A stretch of 20,549 nt of DNA from JBGSYJ01 sp041748075 (GTDB taxonomy: Bacteria > Acidobacteriota > Thermoanaerobaculia > Gp7-AA8), in contig JBGTDX010000043.1 in NCBI GenBank assembly GCA_041748075.1, forward strand, positions 1-20,549, written 5' to 3'. The translations under genes were made by a program, and so were the position numbers. Below, piece by piece: positions 12,879-20,549 of the stretch; within the stretch, counting starts at the first letter, position 1, and every line of letters starts with the position of its first letter. The notes under the pieces are model-generated. The model saw nothing but the letters and a program-made list of their open reading frames with translations, made no database searches and was not told the origin of the DNA.

Positions 12879-14852
12879 TCAACGAAGAGCAAAGAGCTCG
12901 TAGTTGGCCGTACTGATGACGCTTCGGAAGCGCTGGCGGAATGCTCCCCGATCTGCTCCCAGCTGTGACATCTCGTTGGGACCCACGACGATGTAGTCGA
13001 TCCCATACTCCTCGAGCTTGCGCCCGGCGTCGGGGCCCATCCTGTAAATAGACTGCAGGTCCAGCTCCCTCTGCCGGTAGTCGCGACCATGGCTCCAGAG
13101 CCAGCCGGGATAACTCATGAGCACAGGGCGTCCGGAAAGCATCGGCACAGGATGGTTGTGTTGAATTCCGACTGCGATCAGGCTCCGGGGCTCGGTCTGC
13201 GCTTCGACTCTTGCGGCAAACTCCAGTTCCTCGCTCGTCAGCACCAGTTGGCGCTCACGACCGAGCAGTTGATTCAGGTTTGCGAGAAGACCGGAACCTA
13301 TCATCGTCATCACGACGAGGGAGATCAGAAATCGAACCGTGGCCGACGGGAATCGTCTCCAGGTATCCACCATGAGTGCCGCGACGCAGATTGAAGCGGA
13401 CAGAAACCAGAAGATGAGAATTTTCGTGTTATCCCAATCCCACGGCTGGAAAACGAAAAGGTTCGCAGCAATGAACAGCGCCGTGAACGCAAACAGAAAT
13501 CTTCTGCTCTTCTCATTCATGAGATCGCGCCTGAACATCGCAATCACCAGCAGCGGCAGAAAAAGACCGAGGTTCTTGAGCCAGAACCAGACCCAGGAAT
13601 CAGGCGCCGAAAGCCATCCGACCTGTAACCGGATCGCAGAAGCGGCTCCAACGGAACCACCCTGTTGAAGGAGCACCTGGGGAAGCCCGATCACAGCCCA
13701 CATGAGAAAGAACCATATCCATGCGCGCGATGGGAACAACAGAAACAGAAAGGGGGTGAGGATTGCGAGAAAGAGAAGTGTGCTCAGGTTCGCGAATGGT
13801 AAGAGTCCCGCTACAACGCCCGCTGTGATGAACACGAGTCGCCGCCGCGTCTGGATACCTTCGAACAGAAGGGTCATCACGAGCAGGCCGAGGGGAATCC
13901 CGTACAGAAAACTTCGCTGTGGTTGAATGAGCGAGAAAAAAATGTTCTGAAGTCGGAAATTGGCCGCTTCCTGCCGGACCGCATCCCATGCGGACCCTTT
14001 CAATACGCCCAGTACCGAATGCTGTGCGTTCATCTCGGAAACGGTGAGGACCCATCCAAGCGTCCCTCCGAGCAGGAACAGAACGACGGTGAGCGCGCCG
14101 ACAGTGCGATCACCGGAGATTCGCCTGGCGAACGCATAGATCCCGAGCAAAATCAGCAGCGAGAGAACGAAGCTCTGCAGAGTCAGAGCAGTCGTGATGT
14201 CGAGGCCGAGCTGCACCATCGCCGCGGCCGTGATCGAAGTCAGATAGTGGTACGAATGCGGAGAGCCGGCGTATCGGGGATCCTGCGGAGGGAAGTTGTC
14301 TCCGAAGGCGAATGATGCAACGTCGCCCATGTGCAGTGCCCAGTCGGCCCAGAAGCCCGTGTTGCCTGCCCACAGTCCAGCGGCATCTACCGAGTAACCG
14401 CTCCACCAGAAGAGAGCCCAGCGGACCGCGAAGGCGGAGAGAATCAGGGCGGGAATCCAACCGAACGACGTGGCGATCGACGGCAGTCCGAGTCGTGTTT
14501 GACGGGATCGAGACTCCGGAGTTGCTGGCTGTGATCGTCGGGCGTGAGTCCCTTTCCCCTTCTTTTTTTCCTCCTCCGGAGTCAGCTTCTCGAACGGGTC
14601 AGTACGCAGGGCGAATACTCCGCCGGCAACGCAAACGAGAGCTACCGCAATCGTCAGCCAGGGATGCAGCCCCACTACGCACGCAGCGCTCAGCAGAGCG
14701 AGAGATCCGGCAACGATTCCAATCGGCGGGCCAAAAGCCCAGATCTCCAGAGGCTCGAGGGCGCTCCCGCAGTACCGGGCGAGCAGCACGAGACCGAAAA
14801 AGCCAAACGCCCCGAGCAGTAGGAGCGCCGCTGCGATGGAGATCAGCTGCAC
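12879..14852 (-). CDS. Polytopic membrane protein, DUF2298/YYY-like GT-C-type candidate
   Basis: 657 residues with roughly 12-14 hydrophobic helices, a charged Lys/Glu/Arg-rich cytoplasmic loop at about 90-120 (EEEKKKGKGTHARRS), and a soluble C-terminal part from about 540. The first outer loop reads WADWALHMGDVASFAFGDNF, PPQDPRYAGSPHSYHYL, resembling the PPxDPWxAG-xYYYFG segment of DUF2298 proteins, and the end has GIDYIVVGPNE like that group. Such GT-C-shaped proteins are thought to transfer sugars from lipid carriers; here function and substrate are unproven. The start is a GTG at 14852, three bases after the E1 stop (same strand), suggesting cotranscription. No clear Shine-Dalgarno. Confidence 0.75.
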   Translation of the reverse strand: MQLISIAAALLLLGAFGFFGLVLLARYCGSALEPLEIWAFGPPIGIVAGSLALLSAACVVGLHPWLTIAVALVCVAGGVFALRTDPFEKLTPEEEKKKGKGTHARRSQPATPESRSRQTRLGLPSIATSFGWIPALILSAFAVRWALFWWSGYSVDAAGLWAGNTGFWADWALHMGDVASFAFGDNFPPQDPRYAGSPHSYHYLTSITAAAMVQLGLDITTALTLQSFVLSLLILLGIYAFARRISGDRTVGALTVVLFLLGGTLGWVLTVSEMNAQHSVLGVLKGSAWDAVRQEAANFRLQNIFFSLIQPQRSFLYGIPLGLLVMTLLFEGIQTRRRLVFITAGVVAGLLPFANLSTLLFLAILTPFLFLLFPSRAWIWFFLMWAVIGLPQVLLQQGGSVGAASAIRLQVGWLSAPDSWVWFWLKNLGLFLPLLVIAMFRRDLMNEKSRRFLFAFTALFIAANLFVFQPWDWDNTKILIFWFLSASICVAALMVDTWRRFPSATVRFLISLVVMTMIGSGLLANLNQLLGRERQLVLTSEELEFAARVEAQTEPRSLIAVGIQHNHPVPMLSGRPVLMSYPGWLWSHGRDYRQRELDLQSIYRMGPDAGRKLEEYGIDYIVVGPNEMSQLGADRGAFRQRFRSVISTANYELFALR

Positions 14853-14855
14853 GGC

Positions 14856-17288
14856 TTACTGAAAGAAGAGCGGAAATCCTGAGGGATCGCTCTCATGCAT
14901 TAGCCCGTACACGGTTCTGAACACGTCCTCCCGGTTCGGCTTTGAAAAGTAGTCTCCATCGGAGCCGTACGCCGGCCGGTGGGGTTTTGCCGAAAGAGTC
15001 CTCGGCTCGGAGTCCAGCCACTCATAACCGCCCTGCGTCTCCACGACCTGCTGCATCATGTACGCACTCGCTCCACCAGGCACGTCCTCGTCGAGGAAAA
15101 CGACACGGCTTGTCTTCTTCAGTGACTCCACGAGCGTCGCGTTCACATCGAAGGGCAACAATGTCTGCACGTCGATGACTTCCACGTCGATTCCGACTGC
15201 CTCGAGCAGATCCGCGGCATCCAGCGCAATCCTGCAGCAGGCTCCATAGGTGATGATGGTTACGTCCGCACCTTCCTTAAGGACTTCCGGCACTCCCAAT
15301 GGCACGGTGAATTCACCCACGTTCTCCGGCCGCTTTTCCCTCGTGCGATAACCGTTGAGCACTTCGACGACGATCGCCGGATCGTCACCGGCGAGCAGCG
15401 TGTTGTAGAAGCCCGCGGCCTGCGTCATATTCCGAGGAACACAGAGGTAGATACCGCGCACCAGGTTGATCATCCCGGCCATCGGAGAACCCGAGTGCCA
15501 GATGCCTTCCAGCCTGTGCCCGCGGGTCCGGATGATTGCAGGTGCTTTCTGTCCGCCCGCACTGCGCCAGCGGAGAGTAGCAAGATCGTCCGAGAGGATC
15601 TGCAGTGCGTACAGGATGTAATCGAGGTACTGAATTTCGGCGATCGGCCGAATACCCCGCATGGCCATCCCGATCGCCTGTCCGATGATCGTGCACTCGC
15701 GGATACCGGTGTCCGCCACACGCAGAAGCCCATATTTCTCCTGCAGACCGGCACACCCCTGGTTGACGTCGCCGAGCCGGCCGACATCCTCCCCCATCAG
15801 CACGAGCTGCGGATAGCGGAGCATCGCCGCATCGAAGCAGGCATTGATGATCTCGAAGCCGTTGAGGGCCGGTGAATCGGCGTTGAAGGTCGCGGGAACC
15901 TCTTCGACGTGAATCGCGGCCTGTGGGCAATCGCTGTAAAGGGCCGAGCCAATGCGGTCCTCGTTCGCGGTGCGCTCGCGCTGCATCCAGTCGGTCAGCT
16001 CGCGTCGGGCTTCGGTGTCGTCGTTGCGCGCAGCGATGAGTACAGTCATCGCGGTGCGAAGCAGATCTCTCCGGAACGGTGACTGCATCCGCTCGAGCTC
16101 GGTGATTGCCGTCTCGATCTCGGACTTCGCTCCGCCTCCCGACGCAACGCTTCGCGCGAGGCGAACGAGCTCCACCCGTTCCTGATCGATCGGGGCCCTG
16201 TAGTCCCGCCAGGAATTCCGTTGAATCTCCCGAACCGTTTCTCGGTCTTCGGCCTCGAAACGATCCAGCTCTTCCGCAGAGGTGATCCCCTGCGAAAGCA
16301 TCCAGTCGCGCATGCGGATCATGCAGTCGAACTCCAGCTCCCACTGAAGCCGCTCTTTCGACTTGTAACGCTCGTGGCTTCCTGACGTGGAATGACCTTG
16401 CGGCTGCGTCACTTCGGTCACGTGGATGATCGCGGGAACATGCTCCATGCGGACGATCGCCACCGCGTTAAGATACGTCTCACAGAGTGCCGCGTAGTCC
16501 CATCCGCGAACTGTATAGATGTCGTAGCCCTGCCTCGTACCGGCCTCTCGCTGGAAGCCGCTGAGTATGGCGGACAGATCTCCCTTGGTGATCTGGAAAT
16601 CGTTGGGTACGGAAATGCCATAACCGTCATCCCAGATCGAGACGAGCATCGGCGCCTGAAGGACGCCGACCGCGTTGATCGACTCCCAGAATATCCCCTC
16701 CGCCGTGCTGGCGTTTCCGATGGTTCCGAACGCCACCTCGTCACCATTCGTGGAGAAGCCCCCGAAGCTTCGAAGCACCGGAACTTCCCGGTAGAGCTTC
16801 GACGCATAGGCGAGTCCGACCAGGCGAGGCATCTGCGACCCTGTAGGAGAGACGTCCGAAGAAGAATTCCCACTCGCCTGCTGATCTCCCCAGGAGCCAT
16901 CCTCATTCAGCATCCTGGTTCCGAAGTGGCTATTCATCGAACGCCCGCCCGAGGCTGGATCGAACTGTATGTCCGCGTGGGCGTAGAGCTGCGCGAAGAA
17001 CTCCTCGATGGTTGCCATCCCGGTCGCGAACATGAAGGTCTGATCGCGGTAATAGCCGGAACGGAAGTCTCCTTTGCGGAAGGCGCGGGCCATTGCAAGC
17101 TGGGCCACTTCCTTGCCGTCGCCGAAGATGCCGAACTTGGCTTTCCCCGTCAGGACTTCCTTCCTGCCTATCAGGCTGGCCTGGCGACTACGGAATGCGA
17201 CGCGGTAGTCCTCGAGGATGCTCTCGCGCGTGAACTCCACCTGCCGGTCCTGCCGGGTGCGGGGCTGCGAGGTCAATTCGTTCTTCAT
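14856..17288 (-). CDS. 2-oxoacid dehydrogenase E1, fused alpha and beta subunits
   Basis: Thiamine-diphosphate E1 that decarboxylates a 2-oxoacid (branched-chain type most likely) and passes the acyl group to a lipoyl E2. The 810 residues cover alpha (about 20-400), a linker, and beta (about 470-810). Alpha: AYASKL, GTIGNASTAEGIFWESIN at 188-205, WDDGYGISVPN at 219-229, and the GHSTSGSHERYKS loop (His299). Beta: MGEDVGRLGDVNQ (Glu500), then TIIGQAIGMAMRGIRPIAEI and ARxTRGHRLEG-like segments, ending VVFLDEDVPGGASAYM. The TPP motif GDG...NN is here GNA...DD, a variant I associate with this fused subfamily. E2 and E3 are not in the window, so the substrate is open. ATG 17288 has no clear Shine-Dalgarno. 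Confidence 0.9.
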   Translation of the reverse strand: MKNELTSQPRTRQDRQVEFTRESILEDYRVAFRSRQASLIGRKEVLTGKAKFGIFGDGKEVAQLAMARAFRKGDFRSGYYRDQTFMFATGMATIEEFFAQLYAHADIQFDPASGGRSMNSHFGTRMLNEDGSWGDQQASGNSSSDVSPTGSQMPRLVGLAYASKLYREVPVLRSFGGFSTNGDEVAFGTIGNASTAEGIFWESINAVGVLQAPMLVSIWDDGYGISVPNDFQITKGDLSAILSGFQREAGTRQGYDIYTVRGWDYAALCETYLNAVAIVRMEHVPAIIHVTEVTQPQGHSTSGSHERYKSKERLQWELEFDCMIRMRDWMLSQGITSAEELDRFEAEDRETVREIQRNSWRDYRAPIDQERVELVRLARSVASGGGAKSEIETAITELERMQSPFRRDLLRTAMTVLIAARNDDTEARRELTDWMQRERTANEDRIGSALYSDCPQAAIHVEEVPATFNADSPALNGFEIINACFDAAMLRYPQLVLMGEDVGRLGDVNQGCAGLQEKYGLLRVADTGIRECTIIGQAIGMAMRGIRPIAEIQYLDYILYALQILSDDLATLRWRSAGGQKAPAIIRTRGHRLEGIWHSGSPMAGMINLVRGIYLCVPRNMTQAAGFYNTLLAGDDPAIVVEVLNGYRTREKRPENVGEFTVPLGVPEVLKEGADVTIITYGACCRIALDAADLLEAVGIDVEVIDVQTLLPFDVNATLVESLKKTSRVVFLDEDVPGGASAYMMQQVVETQGGYEWLDSEPRTLSAKPHRPAYGSDGDYFSKPNREDVFRTVYGLMHESDPSGFPLFFQ

Positions 17289-17312
17289 CGTGGGGATTGT
17301 AACGGATCGGGT

Positions 17313-17355
17313 GCCTTCGCTGCGCTCAGGATGACCTGGCCTCGCTCAGCATGAC
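17313..17355. repeat. Dispersed repeat: full plus truncated copy
   Basis: CCTTCGCTGCGCTCAGGATG is a near-full copy in reverse orientation, followed by the half copy CTCGCTCAGCATGACA (17341-17355). It lies between the E1 start and the uvrB stop, on the 5' side of the E1 gene, and may contain or flank its promoter. The rest of 17289-17429 shows nothing recognisable. Confidence 0.75.
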
Positions 17356-17429
17356 ACGGTGGTTCATCACCCCTTCACCGGCGCCCAGCGCCGTTAGGTA
17401 GCTCGGGATGACCGTTCTCCATGCCTGTC

Positions 17430-19412
17430 TCACACGAAAATCCTCATCTCCTTCAATTCGCGCAGCTTGTCGCGCAACTGCGCGGCTCGCTCGAACTCCA
17501 GATTCTTCGCGGCTTCCTTCATTTCCTTCGTCAGCCGGGTGATCGATTTCTCGATATCCTCCTCGGCAACAAGATCGAAACTCCTCTTGCCCGGAACTTC
17601 GAAATAGTCGAGATTGGCCATTCGCACCAGGTCGGAGTCGATCGCCTTGATGATCGAAGCCGGCTCGATTCCGTGCTCGGTGTTCCAGGCCTCCTGGATC
17701 GCACGCCTCCGGGTGGTTTCGTCCAGCGCGAAGCGGATCGAATCGGTGATCTTGTCGGCATACAGAATCGCGATCCCGTTCACATTCCGGGCCGCGCGCC
17801 CGATGGTCTGTACGAGCGAGGTTGAAGAACGGAGAAAGCCCTCCTTGTCGGCATCCAGTATCGCGACACACGAGCACTCCGGGATGTCGAGACCCTCGCG
17901 CAGCAGGTTGATGCCCACGAGCACGTCGTACACTCCGCCTCTGAAGTCCCGGATGATTGCGATTCGTTCGAGCGTATCGACGTCCGAGTGAAGATAGTTG
18001 ACCTTGATCCCGAGTTCCATGAGGTAGCGGGTCAGATCCTCTGACATCCTCTTCGTCAGAGTGGTGACCATCACGCGCTCTTTTTTCGTGACGCGGTCTT
18101 TGATGACGCCGATGAGATCGTCTACCTGTCCCTTGACCGGACGGATGATGACTTCAGGATCGAGCAGCCCCGTGGGACGGATCACCTGCTCGGCGACGAG
18201 TCCACCGGTGAGAGTCAGCTCGTAGGGTCCGGGTGTTGCGGAGACATAGATCACCTGCCCCAGCTTTCCGAGAAACTCGTCGAAACTGAGGGGACGGTTA
18301 TCCAGTGCACTCGGGAGCCGGAACCCGTATTCGACGAGCGTCTCCTTGCGCGCTCTGTCGCCGCCCCACATCGCGCGCACCTGAGGAATGGTCTGATGCG
18401 ACTCATCGATCACCAGTAGAAACTCCTCCGGAAAGTAGTCGATGAGGGTCGGTGGTGGCTCGCCCGGAGCACGTCCGGTGAGATGGCGGCTGTAGTTCTC
18501 GATCCCGTTGCAGAATCCGAGCTCGCCGATCATCTCGAGATCGAACATCGTTCTCTGATGAAGGCGTTGCGCCTCCAGAAGGCGGCCTTCCTGACGGAGG
18601 AAGCCCTCTCGCCCTTCGAGCTCCGAGCGGATGTTTTCCATCGCGACGACGAGACGCTCCCGCGGGGTTACGTAATGTGTGCGGGGATAGACTGCGAGCC
18701 GGTCGATCTCCGCCGAGACGCGGCCGGTGATCGGATCGATTCGCGTGATCCGGTCCACCTCGTCGCCGAAGAACTCGATCCGGACCGCGTCTTCTTCGTA
18801 GGCGGGCCAGAGCTCGAGCACATCGCCTCGAAGACGGAACGATCCGCGACTCAGGTCGTATGGCGTCCGCTCGTACTGCATTTCAGTCAGCCTGCGGAGA
18901 TGCTGCGAGAGTGGCTTCGACTCTCCCCTTTCGAAAAAGTGAAGCATGCCGAAGTAGAGGTCGGGATCTCCGATGCCGTAAATGCACGAGACGGACGCCA
19001 CGATGATTACGTCGCGCCGTTCGAACAGAGCCTTGGTGGCCGACAAACGCAGTTTGTCGATCTCCTCGTTCTTGGTCATCTCCTTTTCGATGTAGAGATC
19101 GCTCTGCGGAACGTAGGCCTCGGGCTGGTAGTAGTCGTAGTAAGAGACGAAGTACTCCACACGATTTCCCGGAAAGAAGTTCTTGAACTCCTGATAGAGC
19201 TGGGCGGCCAGCGTCTTGTTGTGACTGAGAATCAGAGTCGGCTTGTTGTGATGCTCGATGACCTTTGCAATCGAAAAGGTCTTGCCCGAACCCGTGACCC
19301 CAAGCAGGACCTGATTCTTCTCACCGGAGGCGAGGCCTTCGGAGAGCTGTCTGATTGCGGCGACCTGATCTCCCTGCGGCTCGAAAGGTGAAACGAGCTT
19401 GAAGGCGTCCAT
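17430..19412 (-). CDS. uvrB: Excinuclease ABC subunit B
   Basis: DNA damage-verifying helicase-like subunit of nucleotide excision repair; loaded by UvrA, then recruits UvrC. It has 660 residues, typical length. Walker A GVTGSGKT at 38-45, the damage-probing beta-hairpin YYDYYQPEAYVPQSDLYIEK at 91-110, Walker B-like LLVIDESHQTIPQV, motif IYVSATPGPYEL, helicase motifs VGINLLREGLDIPE and VQTIGRAARN, and the C-terminal UVR domain (ITRLTKEMKEAAKNLEFERA). ATG 19412 lies one base after the TGA of the upstream gene, so translation is probably coupled. No SOS (LexA) box was recognised upstream. Confidence 0.98.
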   Translation of the reverse strand: MDAFKLVSPFEPQGDQVAAIRQLSEGLASGEKNQVLLGVTGSGKTFSIAKVIEHHNKPTLILSHNKTLAAQLYQEFKNFFPGNRVEYFVSYYDYYQPEAYVPQSDLYIEKEMTKNEEIDKLRLSATKALFERRDVIIVASVSCIYGIGDPDLYFGMLHFFERGESKPLSQHLRRLTEMQYERTPYDLSRGSFRLRGDVLELWPAYEEDAVRIEFFGDEVDRITRIDPITGRVSAEIDRLAVYPRTHYVTPRERLVVAMENIRSELEGREGFLRQEGRLLEAQRLHQRTMFDLEMIGELGFCNGIENYSRHLTGRAPGEPPPTLIDYFPEEFLLVIDESHQTIPQVRAMWGGDRARKETLVEYGFRLPSALDNRPLSFDEFLGKLGQVIYVSATPGPYELTLTGGLVAEQVIRPTGLLDPEVIIRPVKGQVDDLIGVIKDRVTKKERVMVTTLTKRMSEDLTRYLMELGIKVNYLHSDVDTLERIAIIRDFRGGVYDVLVGINLLREGLDIPECSCVAILDADKEGFLRSSTSLVQTIGRAARNVNGIAILYADKITDSIRFALDETTRRRAIQEAWNTEHGIEPASIIKAIDSDLVRMANLDYFEVPGKRSFDLVAEEDIEKSITRLTKEMKEAAKNLEFERAAQLRDKLRELKEMRIFV

Positions 19413-19413
19413 C

Positions 19414-19932
19414 TCAGGGACTCTGTGCGGGGCGCGTCGAGGCGTTGGCCTTGCGGAGGGATTCGATCAATGCCTCGACTTCCTCCCTCGAGAGATTCTG
19501 ATCGCCGATCGCGACACGGAGCTGTTCAAGGATCGGCTGAACGGACATCAGGCCGACTCTTTCCTGCTCGATGTTGCCGGTCAGCGTTTTGAATTCCTGC
19601 TCGAGCTGCTGGCGCTGCTCGGCAGGAACATCAGCTGCAACCATCTGCATCGTTTCGGCTTCCATCCGCTCAAACATCCAGGACAGAACTCGCGTAGCTC
19701 CCTGATTTCCCATGAACGCCGCACCACCGACCATCAACACCAGAAAGAGACAGCCTGCGCCGCCACAACCGAGAGGCACCCACTTCGGCAGGCTCTTGCC
19801 GGCGTGAGATTCCGGCGGTGAGCTGTAGTAGTCAGCTGGCTTTTGAAACGTGGGTGCTGCGAGGTTCTCCGCGGGTGGAGGAGTCACGGGCGCCGGCGAC
19901 TCTTCCTGATCGGGTATGCTGTCATTCTCCAA
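19414..19932 (-). CDS. Membrane protein of unknown function upstream of uvrB
   Basis: 172 residues, family not recognised. Residues 1-50 are acidic, then proline-rich (SPAPVTPPP), likely cytoplasmic. One membrane helix at about 52-75 (VPLGCGGAGCLFLVLMVGG, with Cys56 and Cys61). After it is a Glu/Gln-rich, probably helical region (ERMEAETMQMVAADVPAEQR, then REEVEALIESLRKANA), presumably outside the membrane. The start is TTG at 19932, supported by AGGAG (19940-19944) seven bases upstream; no ATG begins this frame nearby. Its TGA is separated from the uvrB ATG by one base, so the two form an operon. It may be related to the Acidobacteriota proteins with a short Pro-rich plus TM layout, but no role is inferred. 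Confidence 0.75.
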   Translation of the reverse strand: MENDSIPDQEESPAPVTPPPAENLAAPTFQKPADYYSSPPESHAGKSLPKWVPLGCGGAGCLFLVLMVGGAAFMGNQGATRVLSWMFERMEAETMQMVAADVPAEQRQQLEQEFKTLTGNIEQERVGLMSVQPILEQLRVAIGDQNLSREEVEALIESLRKANASTRPAQSP

Positions 19933-19939
19933 GGAGCCA

Positions 19940-19944
19940 CTCCT
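19940..19944 (-). promoter_or_regulatory. Shine-Dalgarno AGGAG for a TTG start
   Basis: AGGAG precedes the TTG at 19932 by seven bases, which is the main evidence that this rare start codon is used. Confidence 0.6.
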
Positions 19945-20023
19945 AGATCTGTATCTTTTTTCCGACGGCGTGAGACTCTATCATGTAGCGTGCAAGCCGG
20001 ACGTCCGCCACTCGGAGCATAAA
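19945..20023. promoter_or_regulatory. Divergent promoter region between the uvrB operon and the response regulator
   Basis: About 80 bases between divergent genes, less GC-rich than its surroundings (TGTATCTTTTTTCCG at about 19950-19965). It must hold both promoters; no consensus boxes could be assigned. Confidence 0.3.
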
Positions 20024-20407
20024 ATGGCCTCACTTCAGAACGTGACAGTCCTGATCCTGGACGACAATCCACTGGTCCTCAAGCTGGCTCGAGCTCTGCT
20101 GGAGCGGGAAGGAGCCACCGTCCTCACTTCCTCGAGCTGGATCGAGTTCAACCACGCGCTCGCTTTGAACGAACCCAGTGTCATTCTGCTCGATATCAAT
20201 CTGCCGAGCATCAAGGGAAACAGACTTAGTGAGGTTCTGAAATCGCAGACCGAGAAGCGCGATATCCCGATCATCCTCATCTCGGACCTTCCGGAACGCT
20301 CGCTCGAGGAGTTGCTTCCCTCATCGGGCGCCGATGCCTGGCTCAGAAAACCACTCACCCGCGACAAGCTCATCGACGCAATCTTCGGAGTGCTGCCGGT
20401 GCAGTGA
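20024..20407 (+). CDS. Single-domain response regulator (CheY-like receiver)
   Basis: 127 residues: one receiver domain and no output domain. Acidic pocket Asp13/Asp14 (LILDDNP), phospho-acceptor Asp57 (VILLDINLPSIKGN), switch Ser87 (IILISDLPE) and conserved Lys109 (AWLRKPLTRDKL) are all present. It probably relays a phosphate or acts by protein contact; no kinase gene is adjacent. Start ATG 20024 follows GGAG (20014-20017) six bases upstream; the open frame back to 19916 overlaps the divergent gene and is discounted. Confidence 0.93.
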   Translation: MASLQNVTVLILDDNPLVLKLARALLEREGATVLTSSSWIEFNHALALNEPSVILLDINLPSIKGNRLSEVLKSQTEKRDIPIILISDLPERSLEELLPSSGADAWLRKPLTRDKLIDAIFGVLPVQ

Positions 20408-20445
20408 GGGATGTTTCACGACCTGCCGATGGTGTGACGGAGACC

Positions 20446-20549
20446 CTATCCAGGTTCGGTGGCTGCTTCTCCCGGCGCGGGTTGCGGCGGCACCGAGGGT
20501 AGCAGAGGGGCCGACTCGGGCGCCGGGGGCACGGCGGTTTCCGGCGGCG
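20446..20549 (-). CDS. C-terminal end of a proline-rich protein (partial)
   Basis: The frame is open from the window edge to a TAG at 20448-20446 and encodes about 34 C-terminal residues: TAVPPAPESAPLLPSVPPQ and PAPGEAATEPG. Pro/Ala-rich tails of this kind occur on many envelope or multidomain proteins, so the product cannot be named. It converges on the response regulator, with 38 bases between stops. Identity as coding rests on codon pattern and low-complexity composition only. Confidence 0.5.
   Translation of the reverse strand, partial: PPETAVPPAPESAPLLPSVPPQPAPGEAATEPG

Noticed and set aside
16392..17354. 320-codon plus-strand ORF opposite the E1 gene
   Set aside because: Antisense shadow of the conserved E1 alpha region; it ends within the dispersed repeat.
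18483..19391. 302-codon plus-strand ORF opposite uvrB
   Set aside because: Antisense to the most conserved motifs of uvrB, so a shadow.

Overview
The window is GC-rich, densely coded bacterial DNA from what looks like a Gram-negative, aerobically respiring organism. A VWFA protein of the kind abundant in Acidobacteriota, a Bacillus-type sdhCAB operon, a fused alpha/beta 2-oxoacid dehydrogenase E1 and dispersed 'ATCCTGAGCGAAGCGAAGGAT' intergenic repeats together suggest Acidobacteriota or a related phylum. That assignment is inference; there is no rRNA marker here.

The most interesting content is two genes interrupted by a single in-frame TGA exactly where a functional cysteine is expected. 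(1) A Bcp-type peroxiredoxin (187-687, minus) reads PKAGTPG-TGA-TAEG, with TGA in place of the peroxidatic Cys of the PxxxTxxC motif. (2) A periplasmic NMT1/SsuA/NrtA-like ABC substrate-binding protein (6924-7982, plus) reads YIPVT-TGA-HLACPVT, with TGA four residues before a Cys and in the loop after the first beta strand, where this fold contacts its ligand. In both genes the frame stays open and family-like on both sides. The simplest reading is that both are selenoproteins and that the organism decodes UGA as selenocysteine. A Sec-containing transporter binding protein is a class I do not recognise as described.

Layout. 1-110: degenerate copies of the dispersed repeat. 187-687 (-): Sec peroxiredoxin. 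861-4216 (+): sdhC-sdhA-sdhB, respiratory complex II. 4217-4583: intergenic repeat region with a likely small single-TM protein gene (4256-4453, -) whose tail is translated repeat. 4584-7982 (+): four-gene ABC importer operon (permease, ATPase, second permease, Sec binding protein). 7987-8100: long inverted repeat and T-run between convergent genes. 8081-10045 (-): M3 oligopeptidase. 10213-12185 (+): LAB_N membrane protein, secreted VWFA protein, OmpA-like lipoprotein. 12201-12232: hairpin shared by convergent genes. 12233-12862 (-): PdxH. 12879-14852 (-): polytopic membrane protein resembling the DUF2298/YYY group. 14856-17288 (-): fused E1 of a 2-oxoacid dehydrogenase. About 17313-17355: repeat copies. 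17430-19932 (-): uvrB preceded by a translationally coupled membrane protein of unknown function. 20024-20407 (+): single-domain response regulator. 20446-20549 (-): C-terminal end of a proline-rich protein running off the window.

The genes are mostly housekeeping (respiration, keto-acid oxidation, vitamin B6, DNA repair, peptide turnover, envelope) around one accessory transporter. No rRNA, tRNA, CRISPR array, insertion sequence or phage gene was recognised.
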